Assembly: GCF_004027225.2 (NCBI RefSeq)
Contig: NC_044289.2
Location: 6,189,761-6,253,760 of the forward strand
Reading direction: 5' to 3'
Origin: Strigops habroptila
Lineage: Eukaryota > Chordata > Aves > Psittaciformes > Psittacidae
Length of the DNA: 64,000 bases
How positions within the stretch are numbered: position 1 is the first letter of the stretch; each line of letters starts with the position of its first letter. Positions 23,701 through 37,199 of this stretch are shown here, one piece after another. The notes under the pieces were generated by a model. That model was not told the origin of the DNA. It made no database searches and saw only the letters and a program-made list of their open reading frames with translations. Both the position numbers and the translations under genes were made by a program.

Positions 23701-24479
23701 GCACAGATCTTCTCTGGCGGTGCCTGCCCAGCATTCCGCTTCCCTGCTTACCCAGCCCACAGAATACTACCCAAATGGTCTCACATATTTCAGGGGAGAA
23801 ATGTATTCAGCACACTAGTTCTGATACAGACTTGGCAACAAAAATCACCATGAGTGTTTCTCCAACTTTTGGTGTAGAAGAAATTAATATTGGAAAAACA
23901 GGGTTCTGATTTTTTTTTTACTTCCCTGTTGTAAGTCTCATTCAGTTAGTCCTCTTTTCTCATTATCTGGAAATGCTTTTATCAGGCCTGTGCAGTGCTT
24001 TATCAGCCACAGAAACACAGGAAGAGTTGTAAGCACTAGTTCTGTGGCTCTGACGTGTAGGCTTTTTTGTTGCTTTGCCACTAAATAAGCCCTTTCCCCA
24101 GAAACTGGCATTTGCACAATGGAGAGGCCTTTGGGTCAGCTGAGGTTGCTCAATTGCCTTGAATGAAAGGACATTTTTTAATGAAGGGGCATTTGTTAAT
24201 CACTTTTCTATTGTTGAAAGTGAGTGCTGAGGAGGAAATCTCACCTTGTCTGGCCATGCTCTCTTCAATCCAGGTTCTTGAGCCTCCTCAGTTTGTCCCT
24301 GTTGAAGGACACTGTCCTCTCCTAGTGAGAGCTCCTAGTGCAGAAACAGTGGCAATGCCTCTGAACGGAATAAAGAATATCCAGCTGCAGTGTGAGCTGA
24401 GGGCAGGAGCATTTATTCACTAGACAGGTTTGTTAATTCCACTGATTAGATGTGACTGAAACAAACTGCATCTGCCTTC

Positions 24480-24830
24480 AGAAAATAATTGTGCCTTGTG
24501 GCCCGCAGGTGGCATTACCTCCTTTCGTATGCCTTGTCACGCTCACACTGCGTGTCGTTTGTTGCAGGTGTGGATTTGCATTCTCAGACCCTGCTAGGAA
24601 GGAGAGCCCTTCACCTCTGCCATCACGGCCCTGTGACTGCACTGACCTCCCCCTCGGCTGGGCCAGCGGAGGACAAACTGGGGTGAGCCTTGCCTGCCCG
24701 TGGGGCTGGCAGCAGAACAGACAAGCCATGGTTCCCTTCCAGGGGAGGAGGAGGTCTGCTGGTGCTGTGCCACCCTCCAGCACTGAGAATCCAGCCTCGC
24801 AGTGGGTGCCTGGTCCCCTGTCCTGAAATA
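24480..24830. other. GC-richer patch, open in several frames
   Basis: About 350 bp of clearly higher GC than the flanks, open on both strands (plus 24452-24826, minus 24478-24843). I recognise no domain in either translation. It may be a regulatory patch, an unannotated exon or simply compositional; CpG content is modest. Confidence 0.35.
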
Positions 24831-25212
24831 CATATGGACTCACTTGGTTCTGGCAAATTTCAAGGGGCAGTCAGTAACTTTCCCAGAGACCCACACTTCA
24901 AATATAGGTCATTGCGTGGGATTTGTAGGGTTTAGTTATGAAATAAGCTCATGTACTGGTGATGCTGCAGCTAAGATGACAACTAATTTGACAGCACAGC
25001 TCTCAAACACGCTTTTAATTTGTAGCTTAAGTATTTATAACATTGTTCCTCAGCCAAACTGTCCATTTAGTTAATATGGTTTGTGGCAGAGCTTGAGCCT
25101 GTCTGCGAGTGCTCTTTGGAATGCTCCTTGCTCGGGTAATTTCCTAATAGTTGGCAACAGACCAGGGTGATACAGTTTAATGGGTGTTTCAGGGGACTGG
25201 AAATCCCTAGAT

Positions 25213-25275
25213 CTTTAATCCAGTTCTGGCCCTGACTGGCTCTATTGCCTCTGGCAGATCAGTTAAGGGTTGTTT
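25213..25275 (+). repeat. Possible ancient MIR/CORE-SINE fragment
   Basis: The run from TTTAATCCAGTTCTGGCC through GACTGGCTCTATTGCC to GGCAGATCAGTTAA follows the order of the MIR core (ATCCTGGCTCTGCCACT...CTAGCTGTGTGACCTTGG...CACTTAA) with many substitutions. Eye alignment only; old, degraded and short. Confidence 0.35.
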
Positions 25276-28200
25276 TGTAAGTAGGGCAGTTTGTCTGCTA
25301 TGGAAGAGTGCAGGCAGGGTTGATGTGCGTGTAAGCGGCTAATTATGGTTGCCCAGTGCTTGCTTAGTGTCTCCAACATTTTAAGCCTCAGGGCTTTTAA
25401 GGTCAGGGTTTCCTGAAGCCAGCGATGGGGTGAAGGGACTTGCCCATCTGCTTCCAAAGTTTCACACTAGCTCAGGTTCCTTAGATGCTTTAAAGATAAA
25501 AATACTACTTATGGTCTCATTATGTCTCTATGATCAGTAGAAGGAAACAGAGCTCCTGGTCTGTTTTCTGAGGACTTATTAAGGACTCTGTCTTGAGCAG
25601 TTTCCATTGTTTTGCTTAGAGACACCTTTCCAAAGAGCTTGGCATTGAGCTTCCAATTAACTGCGGAAGAGGTGGTTCTCAGTGGGAACTGAGCACTCCT
25701 GGGAACTTGGCCCACTGCCTTTTTGCTTGCAAAGCCCTGTGCATAGCTGGGAGACTCGACAAATAACGAACTTGTTGTTCTTGTTTCCTTGTGTAGGAGC
25801 ATTTTCTTTAACTGATACATAAGGTTGCTGCATAAATATGGCAATTAGTGAATTTTGGCCTCAGAACTTCAGTTGTGTTCCAGATCAGTGCCTGGGAGTA
25901 GCCATAGCCAGAATGCAATAGAAATCGAGTGTCCTGTTGTGCAACATTGTCTGAGTAGGTGAAACAAGGATCAGAAGGATGCTGGCTGCAAACTTGGGAT
26001 ACCTTTGGTTTATAATCCCTTAAGGCAGAGATTGTGGCCAATGATGTGGACTAAGAATTCAGTTGAATGCTCTCATCCCAGCTTGACTTTGTGTGCACTG
26101 TGTGAATGGAGGCAAGTCACAGTGGCCTAGTCCTGTGGGAAGGGCTGCGGAGCAGGATGCTGTAGTATCCTGCCAAGCGAAGGCGCCCTGCATTCCAGGG
26201 AAAAATCGGGGGATTTGAATTATGTTCCCATGTATGTTTCTAAGCAGATGGTCCCAGGCAGAGATGTGGAGTGTTGTTCAGGGTAAGCACAGTAAGTGTG
26301 AGATGGCGGGTATCCAGGCATGGGGCTGCCTAGCTCAGACAGTTTAGTCTGCTCAGGGAATTGTTTCTCTCTGCTCACAATCCTCAGCTTCCTGGAAGTA
26401 AGTCCCTAAGCCTAGTTTCCATGTTAGTGAAGTTAAAATACTAACCTGGAATGCTTTAAAAATGCAGCTGCACCCCCCAAGCACTTGTCTGCCTTACTCA
26501 GGTGGAGGGCTGGGTAGATGCCTGGTCTGAAAGCAGGGCTTGCACCTTCCTTGGATGTTCCTGCTGCCAGACTATGCACTGTGCTGAGAACCACGAATGG
26601 AGACTGAGATGAGAAACACAAATTTATTCTCTAGAGTGATCTAAGAAAAATAGTCCCTTACTTAAGCATCTTTTGTAAACTGAAAGGGCTTTGGGGTGAT
26701 CATGTGCTATGCGTGACCATGTAGCTAGGCACAAATATCAAGGTTCTTTTTCTGGAAGCTGGAGCCTCATCCTTTAGGAAGACAGAGCAGTAGTCACTGA
26801 TGTGTTTCAGTTTGGAAATGGACTGGTGTGCACCAATCCAAAATTGTACTGGGGCAAATCAGAAGAGAATTAATATCTGCGTGAGACGAGCCCTGCAACA
26901 GCATGTGCTGTTGTGTGAGTTCTGGAGAACTGTTTGGGCTGCATGGCAGCATTGCTGGATGCTGATTTTACTTGTTGAATGTTGTATTTGTTGTTTAGGG
27001 TTTCTATTCTGAAGAATGAAAGTCAGATGTAGACAAAGCAGATCATATTGCCTGTCTGAAAGCAAGCAGCTCTGCTGTAGTGTGCACCAGATATAAACAT
27101 CAGGGGAGAGAGCAGACTGTGATGCAGGGTTCAGACAGAAGTGTGTCTGTTGAAGAGATGGAGGCTCTGAATTCCTGAAATCCATGCTCAGCTTGGTTGC
27201 TGCTTCATACTGGATCTTGAGAACTTGATTTCTGTCTTTTATAGTGTCAGGAATCCCTGCAAATGTTGTTTCTCTATTGCACCAATGTGGTATTTCTAGA
27301 AGAGAAGCTGTAATAACAACCCTTTCAAATAAAGGAAACACAGGCAAAGAAAAGATTTGTCCATTTTGCATTGCAACCATTACTTTCTCTTCTCGGAGAA
27401 CAGCACAGTTCTCCAGAAGCAAGGACTTGTTAATGAACTTTGGGTTCCTCGGAAAAAGAAACAGGGAGATCATTATGGAGAAGAAAAGGCACTAAAATGC
27501 CTTCAGTCTAATTATGCCCAGGGCAGAACAAACATCACAACTGCCTCCTAATATTAAGAAATCCAGAACAACTCTCTTGGAGGGACTGTGGTTCCCCTGG
27601 ATGCAAATGGCAGTAGCTTAAATAGAGATGACAAGCACAGGAATAATTAACCACACACTTTTTATCATTATCACACACAAACCCCCCTTCCCTTGCCTGG
27701 GCAGACTCTGGTATTGCTCGCAGCAATTGTGCTGGCTGCTGCTCCCCCAGAGCCCCAAGAACAAGGCTCAGCAAGCCTGAAACAGTGACTGCTGCTCTTT
27801 AGAGACAGTCGCTGTAGCCAGGGAGAGCTGCGGATGTCTCTGAACTGTCAACTTTTGTACTTTCAAACAGTAGTGAAATGTTCCCCAAACATTTCCGCTT
27901 TCTCTAGAAATGTCTCATCTCGCCTGAGTTACACTTGCTGATGCTGACTTTGTCTCACCGAGCTCCTCCCATGCGGATGCTGTGGAAGAGAGAGGTTTGG
28001 TGTTGCTGCCCAAGGTGAGGGGCTGTGAGGACGTGCCTTGTGGTGAATAGTTGTGCCTATAAAAGAGTAAAGTACAGCAGGGTCTGTGTTGCAGCATTAC
28101 CTTTCAGCACCTTCTGCTTTGTATACCAAAGCCCCCAGGTGAACAACGTGTCTTCCTGTGTAGCATCTGGGTCCCACCTGCAAGAGCTGCGTACTCCAAG

Positions 28201-31200
28201 GCAGCAGACAGACCTCTCCCTCTGCTCCCAGTTCATAGCCTGGAAACTTCTTTGGCGTTAGAAGTTTCTTTCAATGAGGACAGAGAGGTCATTTCTTTTA
28301 AAATGTGCCATTTATTGATGGAACTTCCATGGCTGTGGGCCCCTCTAGACTCAGGCAACACCTAAATGGAGTTTTGTGCCTATGTGTTTTATCAACACTC
28401 CTGGAAGCCCAACACCACTGTTGGTCTTGTCTTACTTGTGAAATACAGCCTGTAGTAGAACTCCGTAGGGAAACCGAGTACTGAAACTCAGGAGCAAGGA
28501 CCTGTCATTACTTTGGCATTACACAAATAACTTGTTAGCTCAGTGAATTTTTAAACAGAAAAAAAGAGCAAGCTTGTTGTTATACCTGTTCCATATTTAT
28601 CAATAGACGACAGTAGTGCAGAACACTGTGGCAATCATTACATTCATTCCTTAAAGTGAAGCAAATGTACAGAAATTGTTAAATGCCAGAGTACAATGTA
28701 GCTTATAAAACCCAACAGACATCAGGAAACTTGTACTGATTGGGCTCTTAGATGTTGTTTTCCTCTTGCTTAGGAAAGAGAATTGTAGTCAGCTTGCAAT
28801 CTCCCTGACATTGTTCACGAAGGAAGCAGACAAAAAGTACCAATGAAACAGAAGGGCTGCAATTTAGTTAATTTATGCAAAACACAATCAGCATTCAAAC
28901 TGGGAGTTACCAAGCAGAAATGTATTGATAGAGAAGCCAAAATATTCTCTGCATAAATGGTGAAATATTAAAACAAAATTTCAGAGAGACTCCTGGAACT
29001 CCCATAGCTGTGCCCAGGGAAGGTGCGGGGGTGAAGTTCAACCCCATCAGAGTCCAGGGGAGTTCATTGTGGCTGGGATTTAATCCCTGACACCACAGGC
29101 TGTGCCTCTGTCCAGTATGAACCAGTGCAGCTCTGGTGTGATGAAGATGTGGTCTCAGTAACGAGAAATAGAAAACAACTTTTCCAGAAGAGTGATTGGA
29201 AGAGAGGGTGATGTGGTTGTGAATGCTCGGTGCTAGGGAGAGGGTGGAGAGGGAAGAGCAATGAGGAGGTAGTAAAGGACAGAGAGAAATGGAAAGAACT
29301 GCAGATCAGCTGGGGATTGGGATTGTGAAGGTAATAACTATGCAGGGATCTGCTGTCTAGTCCGGGAGACCCCCAAATTGATGATGGTGGACACTGCATT
29401 GCATTTTACTTGGCATGATAGACTGTTAGCATTGAGGTTAACTAAGCAGATGCAAACCATTTCTGTACAGAACAGCGTGCGCTCTTCTTTCCCAAACTTC
29501 ATGCACCACACTGGAATTTTCTGATTAATCAGTCTTTGTACCTCAAATCCCTGAAGGCTGCAATCCAGTGCGCATAGTCTGCCTGTGCCTATAGCATGAT
29601 GTCTGTCTGTAGCAGAACCCATGCATGCGTGCTCTCTCTGCCTTCATTTTGTGGCTTTGCAGCATTCCTGGAGCTGTAACCACCAGCTGTGTTCAAAGAC
29701 AACCAGAAGTTGGTTGTGAACCGTGTCTGAGAATCCTGCTGACCATTAACATTTAGAGAGTGGTTTGCAGAGGGAAGCCAAAAGCTATTCACTTTCTACT
29801 GTGCTTCCAGCGTCGCATTTAGGTTGGTTTAATGCCTAACCTAGGCTGCAATTAAGGTTAGTGCTTTGGTTTTCCTTCAAGTTCCAGTTCTCTATACTGT
29901 TCTGTTTGCAATGTTTGCTTGACATGACTGTCTGCTACGGTTTGATGGTGTTCTGCTGGAATTCCTGTGTGTACAGAAGCTAATAAAGAAACTGTCAACT
30001 CAGAAGGCCCATCTTAAAATATGGTCCTACTGGCTTGGGATAAGAAATGCAGCGATCCCTTGCCAAGCCTCTTCTGTGGAATTCGTGATGCTATTTCAAT
30101 TCCTTTGGTTTCCAGTAACCAAACAACCACTGGGGTCAAGCAAAAGTCAAGGTATAAAAATTCAGTGCTATGAGCATTCTTACCTATAAGCTGCCCATAT
30201 GTTAGAGGAATTACCTGGGCTACAGCAGTCGCATTCTATCTCGTGATGAGTGCTTGTATGTATAATTCAAATGTGTGCATGTGTGTTTGAATTTCAGCTC
30301 GTATTGATTGAATTGGTCTCTGATAATAAACAGTATAAATAAATCAGATGGGAGTTAAAGCGTTGATGTGCTGGGGGGGGGAGGAATTAAATTCAGAGCA
30401 GTGACCCTGAGCAGAATGTAATTTTGAAAGTGCCTTAAATATGCCGATGACATAGAATAAGGCTGAGGAAGTTGGAGGGGCAGGAGGGTAGGGGACAGAG
30501 GAACAAACCAAACTCATTCAAAAGGATTACAGCAGGTAAGTGGCTTGTGCAGTTTATTGCAGGGAAGTGTGAGGTAATGAGGCCAGGGACCAAAAGTAAC
30601 CAGACTCCAGTCACAGTGAGGGCAGTGTGGCACACAGAGCAGGGCATGGGGAAAGGGGCACATGCAGCACTGGGGAGGTTGTGTCTAAGGTGAAAGCTGT
30701 CTTGATGCTTCTCCTACAGAGCTCAGCAGCAGTGCTCACTGCATGGTGAGAAATGGCTAAGGAGGTTCCTGTTCAGCACTGTCAATCCATGAACTGGCTT
30801 TTAAACGACAGTGGGGTTCAAAATGATCTCTTTTTTGAAGATCTCCAAATATAGTTGCACCTTTTTCTGGGAGCAAACAAAGCAAAGGGGTAGATGGAGG
30901 GGATACAGCCATGCTGGCATGAGTTAGAGGGACAGAGTCAGGCCTTATCTGTTGCTGTAAAAACATGCAGGGATCCTCTCATGCTGGTTTGACCGAGCAA
31001 AAAGCCTCCAGAGGCTGTAAGATTCATGTCTGTTAGTAGCAGATGAATAGAGGAGAATCCAGCTTTTGGTCTTGCAGGAAACATGAGCTGTAACTGGGCT
31101 ATTTGTAACTAATAGTTCATCACCCTGACTTCAGACTAGGAAAACAAACCCCTGTATTGTTTCGGACTAATGAGCACCCTGCTGGGCCACAGTAAAGCAG

Positions 31201-34200
31201 AGAGAAACTGTGATGAATCTTTCCAGTTGGCTAATCTGGAGGTAGATTCCGTGGTTTTGAAAGTGCTTGTTTTCTTCTGGTTTTCTTTCCTCCTTTTTAG
31301 TTCTAATGCCTATTTTAATTTTAAATGTTTCATTTGTCCCCTAAATTGTAAGCTTTAGATTTTTCTCAGTTGTGGCCAAGTAGCTTTTGAAACCCAATCA
31401 AAGGCAGAAATAATAAAAGGAGAGCTCTCTGCGCTGAGGTCGCTTGATGTCCTTGCAGCTTTCTTCGTTCTGTTAGATACATGTTAACCACCCCTGTTTA
31501 AAAGTGCTTTCTAAAAGGTGACCCATATCTCTAAACATCATTTTCACACTTTTCATGTAACAAATTAGATATTGAAAATATAATCTTCCTGTCTTAACCT
31601 TTTACTACCCCAATTTCATTGATGTCCAGAAAGATTGCCAATACTTAATAATTTCCAGTATCTCAATACCTAGGGCATAGCAATAACGCACAGGCTTCTG
31701 TTTTCTTTGAGTCCTCCCTGCTTCGTGCTACACTGGATGGAAATCCACTACTGTCTAGAAGCCACAGCTGCATGTGTTATGTTTGCCATAGTTGAGTAAG
31801 GCAATGAGGAGCTGCAGGGAGAACTGAACCGGGAAGGGCAGAATCTAAGGCAAGTCACAAATGGTGACTTGATGTTGTACCTTAATCCTTACGTCATATT
31901 AGAATTGAGTCATGAACGGAGAGGGGGGAGTGGTGAAATAATCTTTGGGGAAATGAAAGATGGATGTGGAATTTTTCTTCTTCAGACAGCCTTTGGGCTT
32001 TTGTGGCCTCTAGTTAATGTGCTGCCCACTTCGGTGTCCCTGCCTGGGATACTGGTAGCCTGCTGGATGCACTTTGAGATGCGCTCTACCCCCACCCAGA
32101 GAGGTAACTCTTCCTGTGATTGCTTATGTTGTTGTAATAATAATGATGAGTGAAAGATGACCTCATGTACTGGTTCCCCTGTGTTTCTGTTATCCATTGG
32201 TTCTCCACAGCAAATGGGTCACTGTTACTTAGGATCTGGATCCCTGGAGTTCTGTTGTCAGCTTGGGCTGTTGTCACACACTTTACTAATACCCTCTAGT
32301 AATTTTATTTCTTATTCACATGCACACTTAATGTCCTTAGTCATTAGACTGAAAAATGTTAACCTTGTCATAGCTAGTGACTGGAAGCAAAAAAGTCCAT
32401 TTAATTCTCAGGGGAATGAATTCTAATTTTCTGCTTGTCAGAAAGTGACATTTTACATATTTTTCTCTTTTTTTCCCACCAGTTTAGTGCTAAATTTAAA
32501 TGTGTGTATCCTAGGAATAGACCTTTTTCTGTGCTAAACACCCCAAAAGCCTTGGCAGGTATCCAGTGTATGAGAGTCTTGACCAATAGCTGCTGCTAGA
32601 CCTCATTTCATGTGCTGAAGAGAATGGGAGGTGAGAATGAAAAGTTAGAGATAAGAGGTGACTGCAGAAGGCACATTAGCATTGCACGTCAGAATGCATA
32701 TTTTTTAGCCCCAGAAAATAGGGATGGATGAAAACCAGCTCATCTGGAATAAAAGATCCAACGAAGAAACAAATTATGTTAATCAAACAGGCTGGTACTA
32801 ATATTTGTCATGAAGATGTGACACCTTCTATTTAATATCACAAACTCCTGGGCATCTTTGAAAAACGCACTGGTTGGGAGGCAGGTTGTCTGCAGATACC
32901 GAGTTCACTGTGCTATGAAAGGGAGTAACTCGCATCTTGAAAAATAGATGGCATTTATGGCAAGGAAATAATCCTCCCACAGATTACAGCTGTTCCCTGC
33001 ATTGTTGTGCTGGTGGTCTCATCTCATCAGTGGCTATTTTATAAGGTTGCTTGGGGTTTTTTTCTTTTTGGATGCATTTCCATAGGGCTGTTCTGAGGAG
33101 GACACTTTGTGCCGGGAGCTGGATGTATTTTGAGAGACACCACTACAAAGAACTCCTGAGTCTAAATTGCAGAGATGGATGAAGTAAAAAATGAGGGATG
33201 GTTATACTGCTTTTTTTACAGATGGGAAGTGATGCAGGGGAGAGTGACTGTTGTGGCCAAAGTCACCCTGGGAGTCTGTGGAATTGCATCCTGATCTTTG
33301 AAGTCCAATTCCAGTATCTTTACCATATACTGTCTTTCTGTTCCCTTGCTGCTGATTTAATATGCACATGTGTAACGAGCCAAACATGTTCTGCATATGT
33401 TTAGCCAAATTCTGACCTTAGGGGCATGAGGCAGGCTCTCCCTAATCTACTCAGGAATGCTTTCGTGGACAGGCGCAACCCAAGGAGCGCAAAACAGTGT
33501 TGGCATTTAGTTTATGAAACTAAAGCTCCTTCTGGGCTTGAAGGAAGTTCAATTCATCTCATGCTCTGTGAGTTCTGGAGAAGAGATGGCAGGGCAGTGG
33601 GTAACAAACTGCATGGCTGATTGTCTGACCTCTTGTATTGTCTGTGCCTTGATGCTGATTAATGATTAGCATGTAACAAATTAACGAATCGATACCACAA
33701 ACAAACCATCCATTCCAGTGGCCTGTCGAGCCTCTCTCCTCTGGGAGACACTTGCAGGCATTCCATCTTCCCTGTACACAAGTGCCTCTGGACTCTGTGC
33801 TATCTCGACATCTTGCTGATATGATGTACAGATGAGATGAAGTACATTCTATTGGTAATTTGGTATGTGCAGAAAAATACATTTGAAGTTTTTTTGCTTA
33901 GTTTTGTTCTATGCAGATGTTCTTGAAGGGAAGGGTGTTGTTGAAGGGGTAAGCACAGTAAATATGGGCTCAGGAGGAACAAGTGCAGCCGTGGCCTCCT
34001 GCCTTGATGGGGTTATCCGCACTGGCTGAGTTCAGACAACTGCTTTCGCAGTTGAAAGATAAGACCTTGTTGCCCAAACTCCCTCTGCAGCTTTCTTGGA
34101 AAGCAAGGATCCTGTTGTATATCATTTAAAGGTCTGAATTTGGACTCCAGTCCTGAATCATGATCAGAGAAGTTTAAAATTAATCCATGTGAAACATCAA

Positions 34201-37161
34201 ACATCACTGACTGTGGTCTCTCTGAGCCAGAATCCAGCAACAAAACGAGTTACTGTGTTGTCCTCAATGGCTGTTAGAAGCACTAAAACTTTTGTGCATC
34301 TGGCTTCATTTTTCAGCTAGAAAACCCATTTGAAGGTGTTGTGATACATTATGGAGTACAGCTAATTAATGACCAGAATCAAAGAGAGATTCAGACAGAA
34401 TTCAGAGGTGGTTTGTAAACTGTACAAATGCTTCCAAATCCAGAATGGGACAAAGGAGTAAAGAAATTCCTGATTGGCCTCACTGATTTTTCCATTCTCC
34501 TTATAAAGGAAGTGTGTATGTGCTTCCCTGCAGTTCTTTGGGCATGGGTTCTATATTCCAATAAATAACAAGTATGTGTGCATAATTAGAAGTGACAATA
34601 AAAGCAGTTGATGAAATTGAATTATGCATAATAAAGCTGTAATTTTATAGAGAAGTCTGCAGTCATCAGGAGAGGTGCCTTCACTTGATCCTGAAAGGAG
34701 AATTAAAAACAGATTTAGGCAATCTTCTCTCCTTCTTGAGGCTTTTAGGTCCTACCACACAAATGTAGGAGGGACACTTTAACTCTGATTTGCTGAGTAT
34801 GAACGTTTGTTCCCTTTCAAGTTAAATAGCACTGACCCAAGGTGAAGGAGTTAGTCTTGGGCTGTCCGTTTCTAGGGGCTATCACATTAAAATGCTTATT
34901 TCCTCAGCACTCCTACATTAACCAAATTGAAGGACAAACAAATGTATTGAAAAACCTGTTTTGGCCAGAACTATGCTGAGAACTGGTGAAGCTTTTCTTA
35001 TTTGCAGATAAGGAACTCAAATTATTAAGGACACAGCTTGTAGGAGGAAAAAACCCATCAGCAGTGCTCCTTGAGAGCCAGGTTACTGTCTAGTTTGCAC
35101 TGCAGTGTGCTCCCTTTACCCTGGCCCTGTGTGGCTTAAACCTCAGAGCAGAGTAGGCTAAAGTGAGTTTTCCTGCCTTCAAGCTTCAGGGCCCATCTCC
35201 CGGTGCTTTGTGCTGCAGGGAAAGAGCTGGGGGAGTCAGCCCCTGACCCAGTGGCTCCAGCACTCATATACCCTCATTCTTCCTGTGACGGAAGCAGCAC
35301 AGCCAGCCTGGTATCTCAGGACTTGTGTTTAAGCAAGAAGGGCTGTTTTGTTGCCCCTAAGGATGTGTTGCCAAAGACAACTCCCAGCTTTGTCTGTGAC
35401 TATAGCCTGGAAGGAAATGGGGTGGGGGACAGACAACAGTGAACCAGTGCCCTGGGCACTCTCTCCAGCCTGTCAGCTGTACCTTGTCTTCTACCGAGAG
35501 ACTTTAAATATGTGGGGTTTGTTCATTAAGCAAATATAATGCTAAGATGGACGCTGTAATGCACATAATGGGGAGCGCAAGAAATTACTATAGCATTCAT
35601 TTAAACAAAGGACATGACTGTGCTCTGGCAAGAAGAGCATAATGGCTGTTTAATTTTTCCAGACAGGGACTGTAGCTCACTGGGTTTTTTTGGGCTCTTG
35701 CTTTGTTTTTGTTTTTGCTCCAGCTTTTAAGGATGAGAATGTTGTGTCTGACGCATGTCAGCAAGCAAAGGAGATTCACTAGCATAGCTGGGTTCATCTT
35801 GCTCCCCGGTGAGGAATAAAAGCATTAACCGTCTCTCACTTCAGGAGGAGGAGGGGGGGCTGCTTTCAGGCTGGCAGAAGTGAGAAGGCATTGTCAGGTT
35901 TAGGTCAGGCTGGAGCTCTCAGCAGGACAGATTAGCTGGGTGCCACACGGCAGCCTGGAGGCATCGCTGGGAAAAAGCAAGAGACAGAAGTGTGTGTGTG
36001 CGGGGTGTGGGGGTGAAGGCTGCCATGCCTTGTTTGGGTGCAAGGCTGTTCTCTACAACAATGATCGTTCTGGAAAGCAGACAGAAAAATGAATCAAATA
36101 AAGAGGCTTTGTCAAGGAGGCAGAGAGAGAAAATGGCCACTTCTAACTCCCTGTATTAGAAGGATAAATAATGCTGTTATCGGAAGTGTTAAAAACATAG
36201 TTTAACAGGAGCCCTACCCAGCCACGTTTAATCCCAGTCTGGTACTGGCAAGGTCTGATCCTGCTGACAACTGTTCCCAATGAAGCTGGTGTCAGTGGAG
36301 CCACTTAACTGAAAAGGCCAGGAGGAGGAATGAAGGGTCCTTTCTGTTGTTTATTTCTTTATGATTGCATCTCTTTTTGTGCTTTGAAGTTCTCAGTTTA
36401 TTTCAATCTTGAATGAATCTTCAGTTTATTTCACTTCTTTACTGAAGCAGATAAAGCAGAGAGAGGAAAAACATGAGGGGAAGGGACAAATACAAAGGTG
36501 AGTCAAACTTGGGCAACCTGTGACCACAATGTGTGATTTACATTGATAAAAACACATTGTGCTGACTAATCACTTTGAAATTTCAGCCAGATTTCAACAT
36601 AGCGCAACTGCAGCGTGCCCCTCACCTAAAACAGGATGTGTATCATGTGAGAAAGAACAATAGAGCTTGGAATACAGACCTAGTGAGCTGCCTTATATTA
36701 AAAAATGGTAAAACTGCATCTCCATTATTAGAATTCACTTCTTGGGCTCCAGGTTTACTGATGTAATTCTGTCTCTCCATTCTGAAACAATTAAATGAAT
36801 AAATACAAACTTGAAAATCCCTGAAACAGCAGCTTGCATCATTATTGGAATTAGTGTGCAATGGACATTGAATGGTGATAGATTTTTAGGTCCTTTGACC
36901 TAGAGTGAATTCAGAGCAAGACATAGCAGCTTTAGCTGAGTAAACTTAGCTTTTGCCTGTGTTTGATCTAAAGTTTGAGTGGGCATCCAAGTATTCAAAG
37001 GTTTGGGTGCTATAGGGCTTTAGATATGCTTCAGGTGTGGTTTGCAGTGAGACACTGAAAATGCCTGAGGAATATGTAAAGAACCCTGTGATGCTGCTGT
37101 CTTTTAGGTCTTTCAGAGATACAGGAAAGTAGCACTGGAAGGGTATTTTGAACAATCTTCT

Positions 37162-37199
37162 ATTCTATCCCTCTGCCTATGGGATAGAATATCCCATAG
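37162..37199. repeat. Overlapping, mutually exclusive inverted repeats
   Basis: ATTCTATCCC (37162-37171) pairs perfectly with GGGATAGAAT (37181-37190). CTATGGGA (37177-37184) pairs perfectly with TCCCATAG (37192-37199). The two hairpins share bases 37181-37184, so only one can form at a time. Confidence 0.8.

Noticed and set aside
30435-30690. Possible old CR1/L2 reverse-transcriptase piece (TATGCCGATGACATA, then FIAGKCEVM-like translation)
   Set aside because: The two hints fall in different frames with no continuous alignment; too weak to call by eye.
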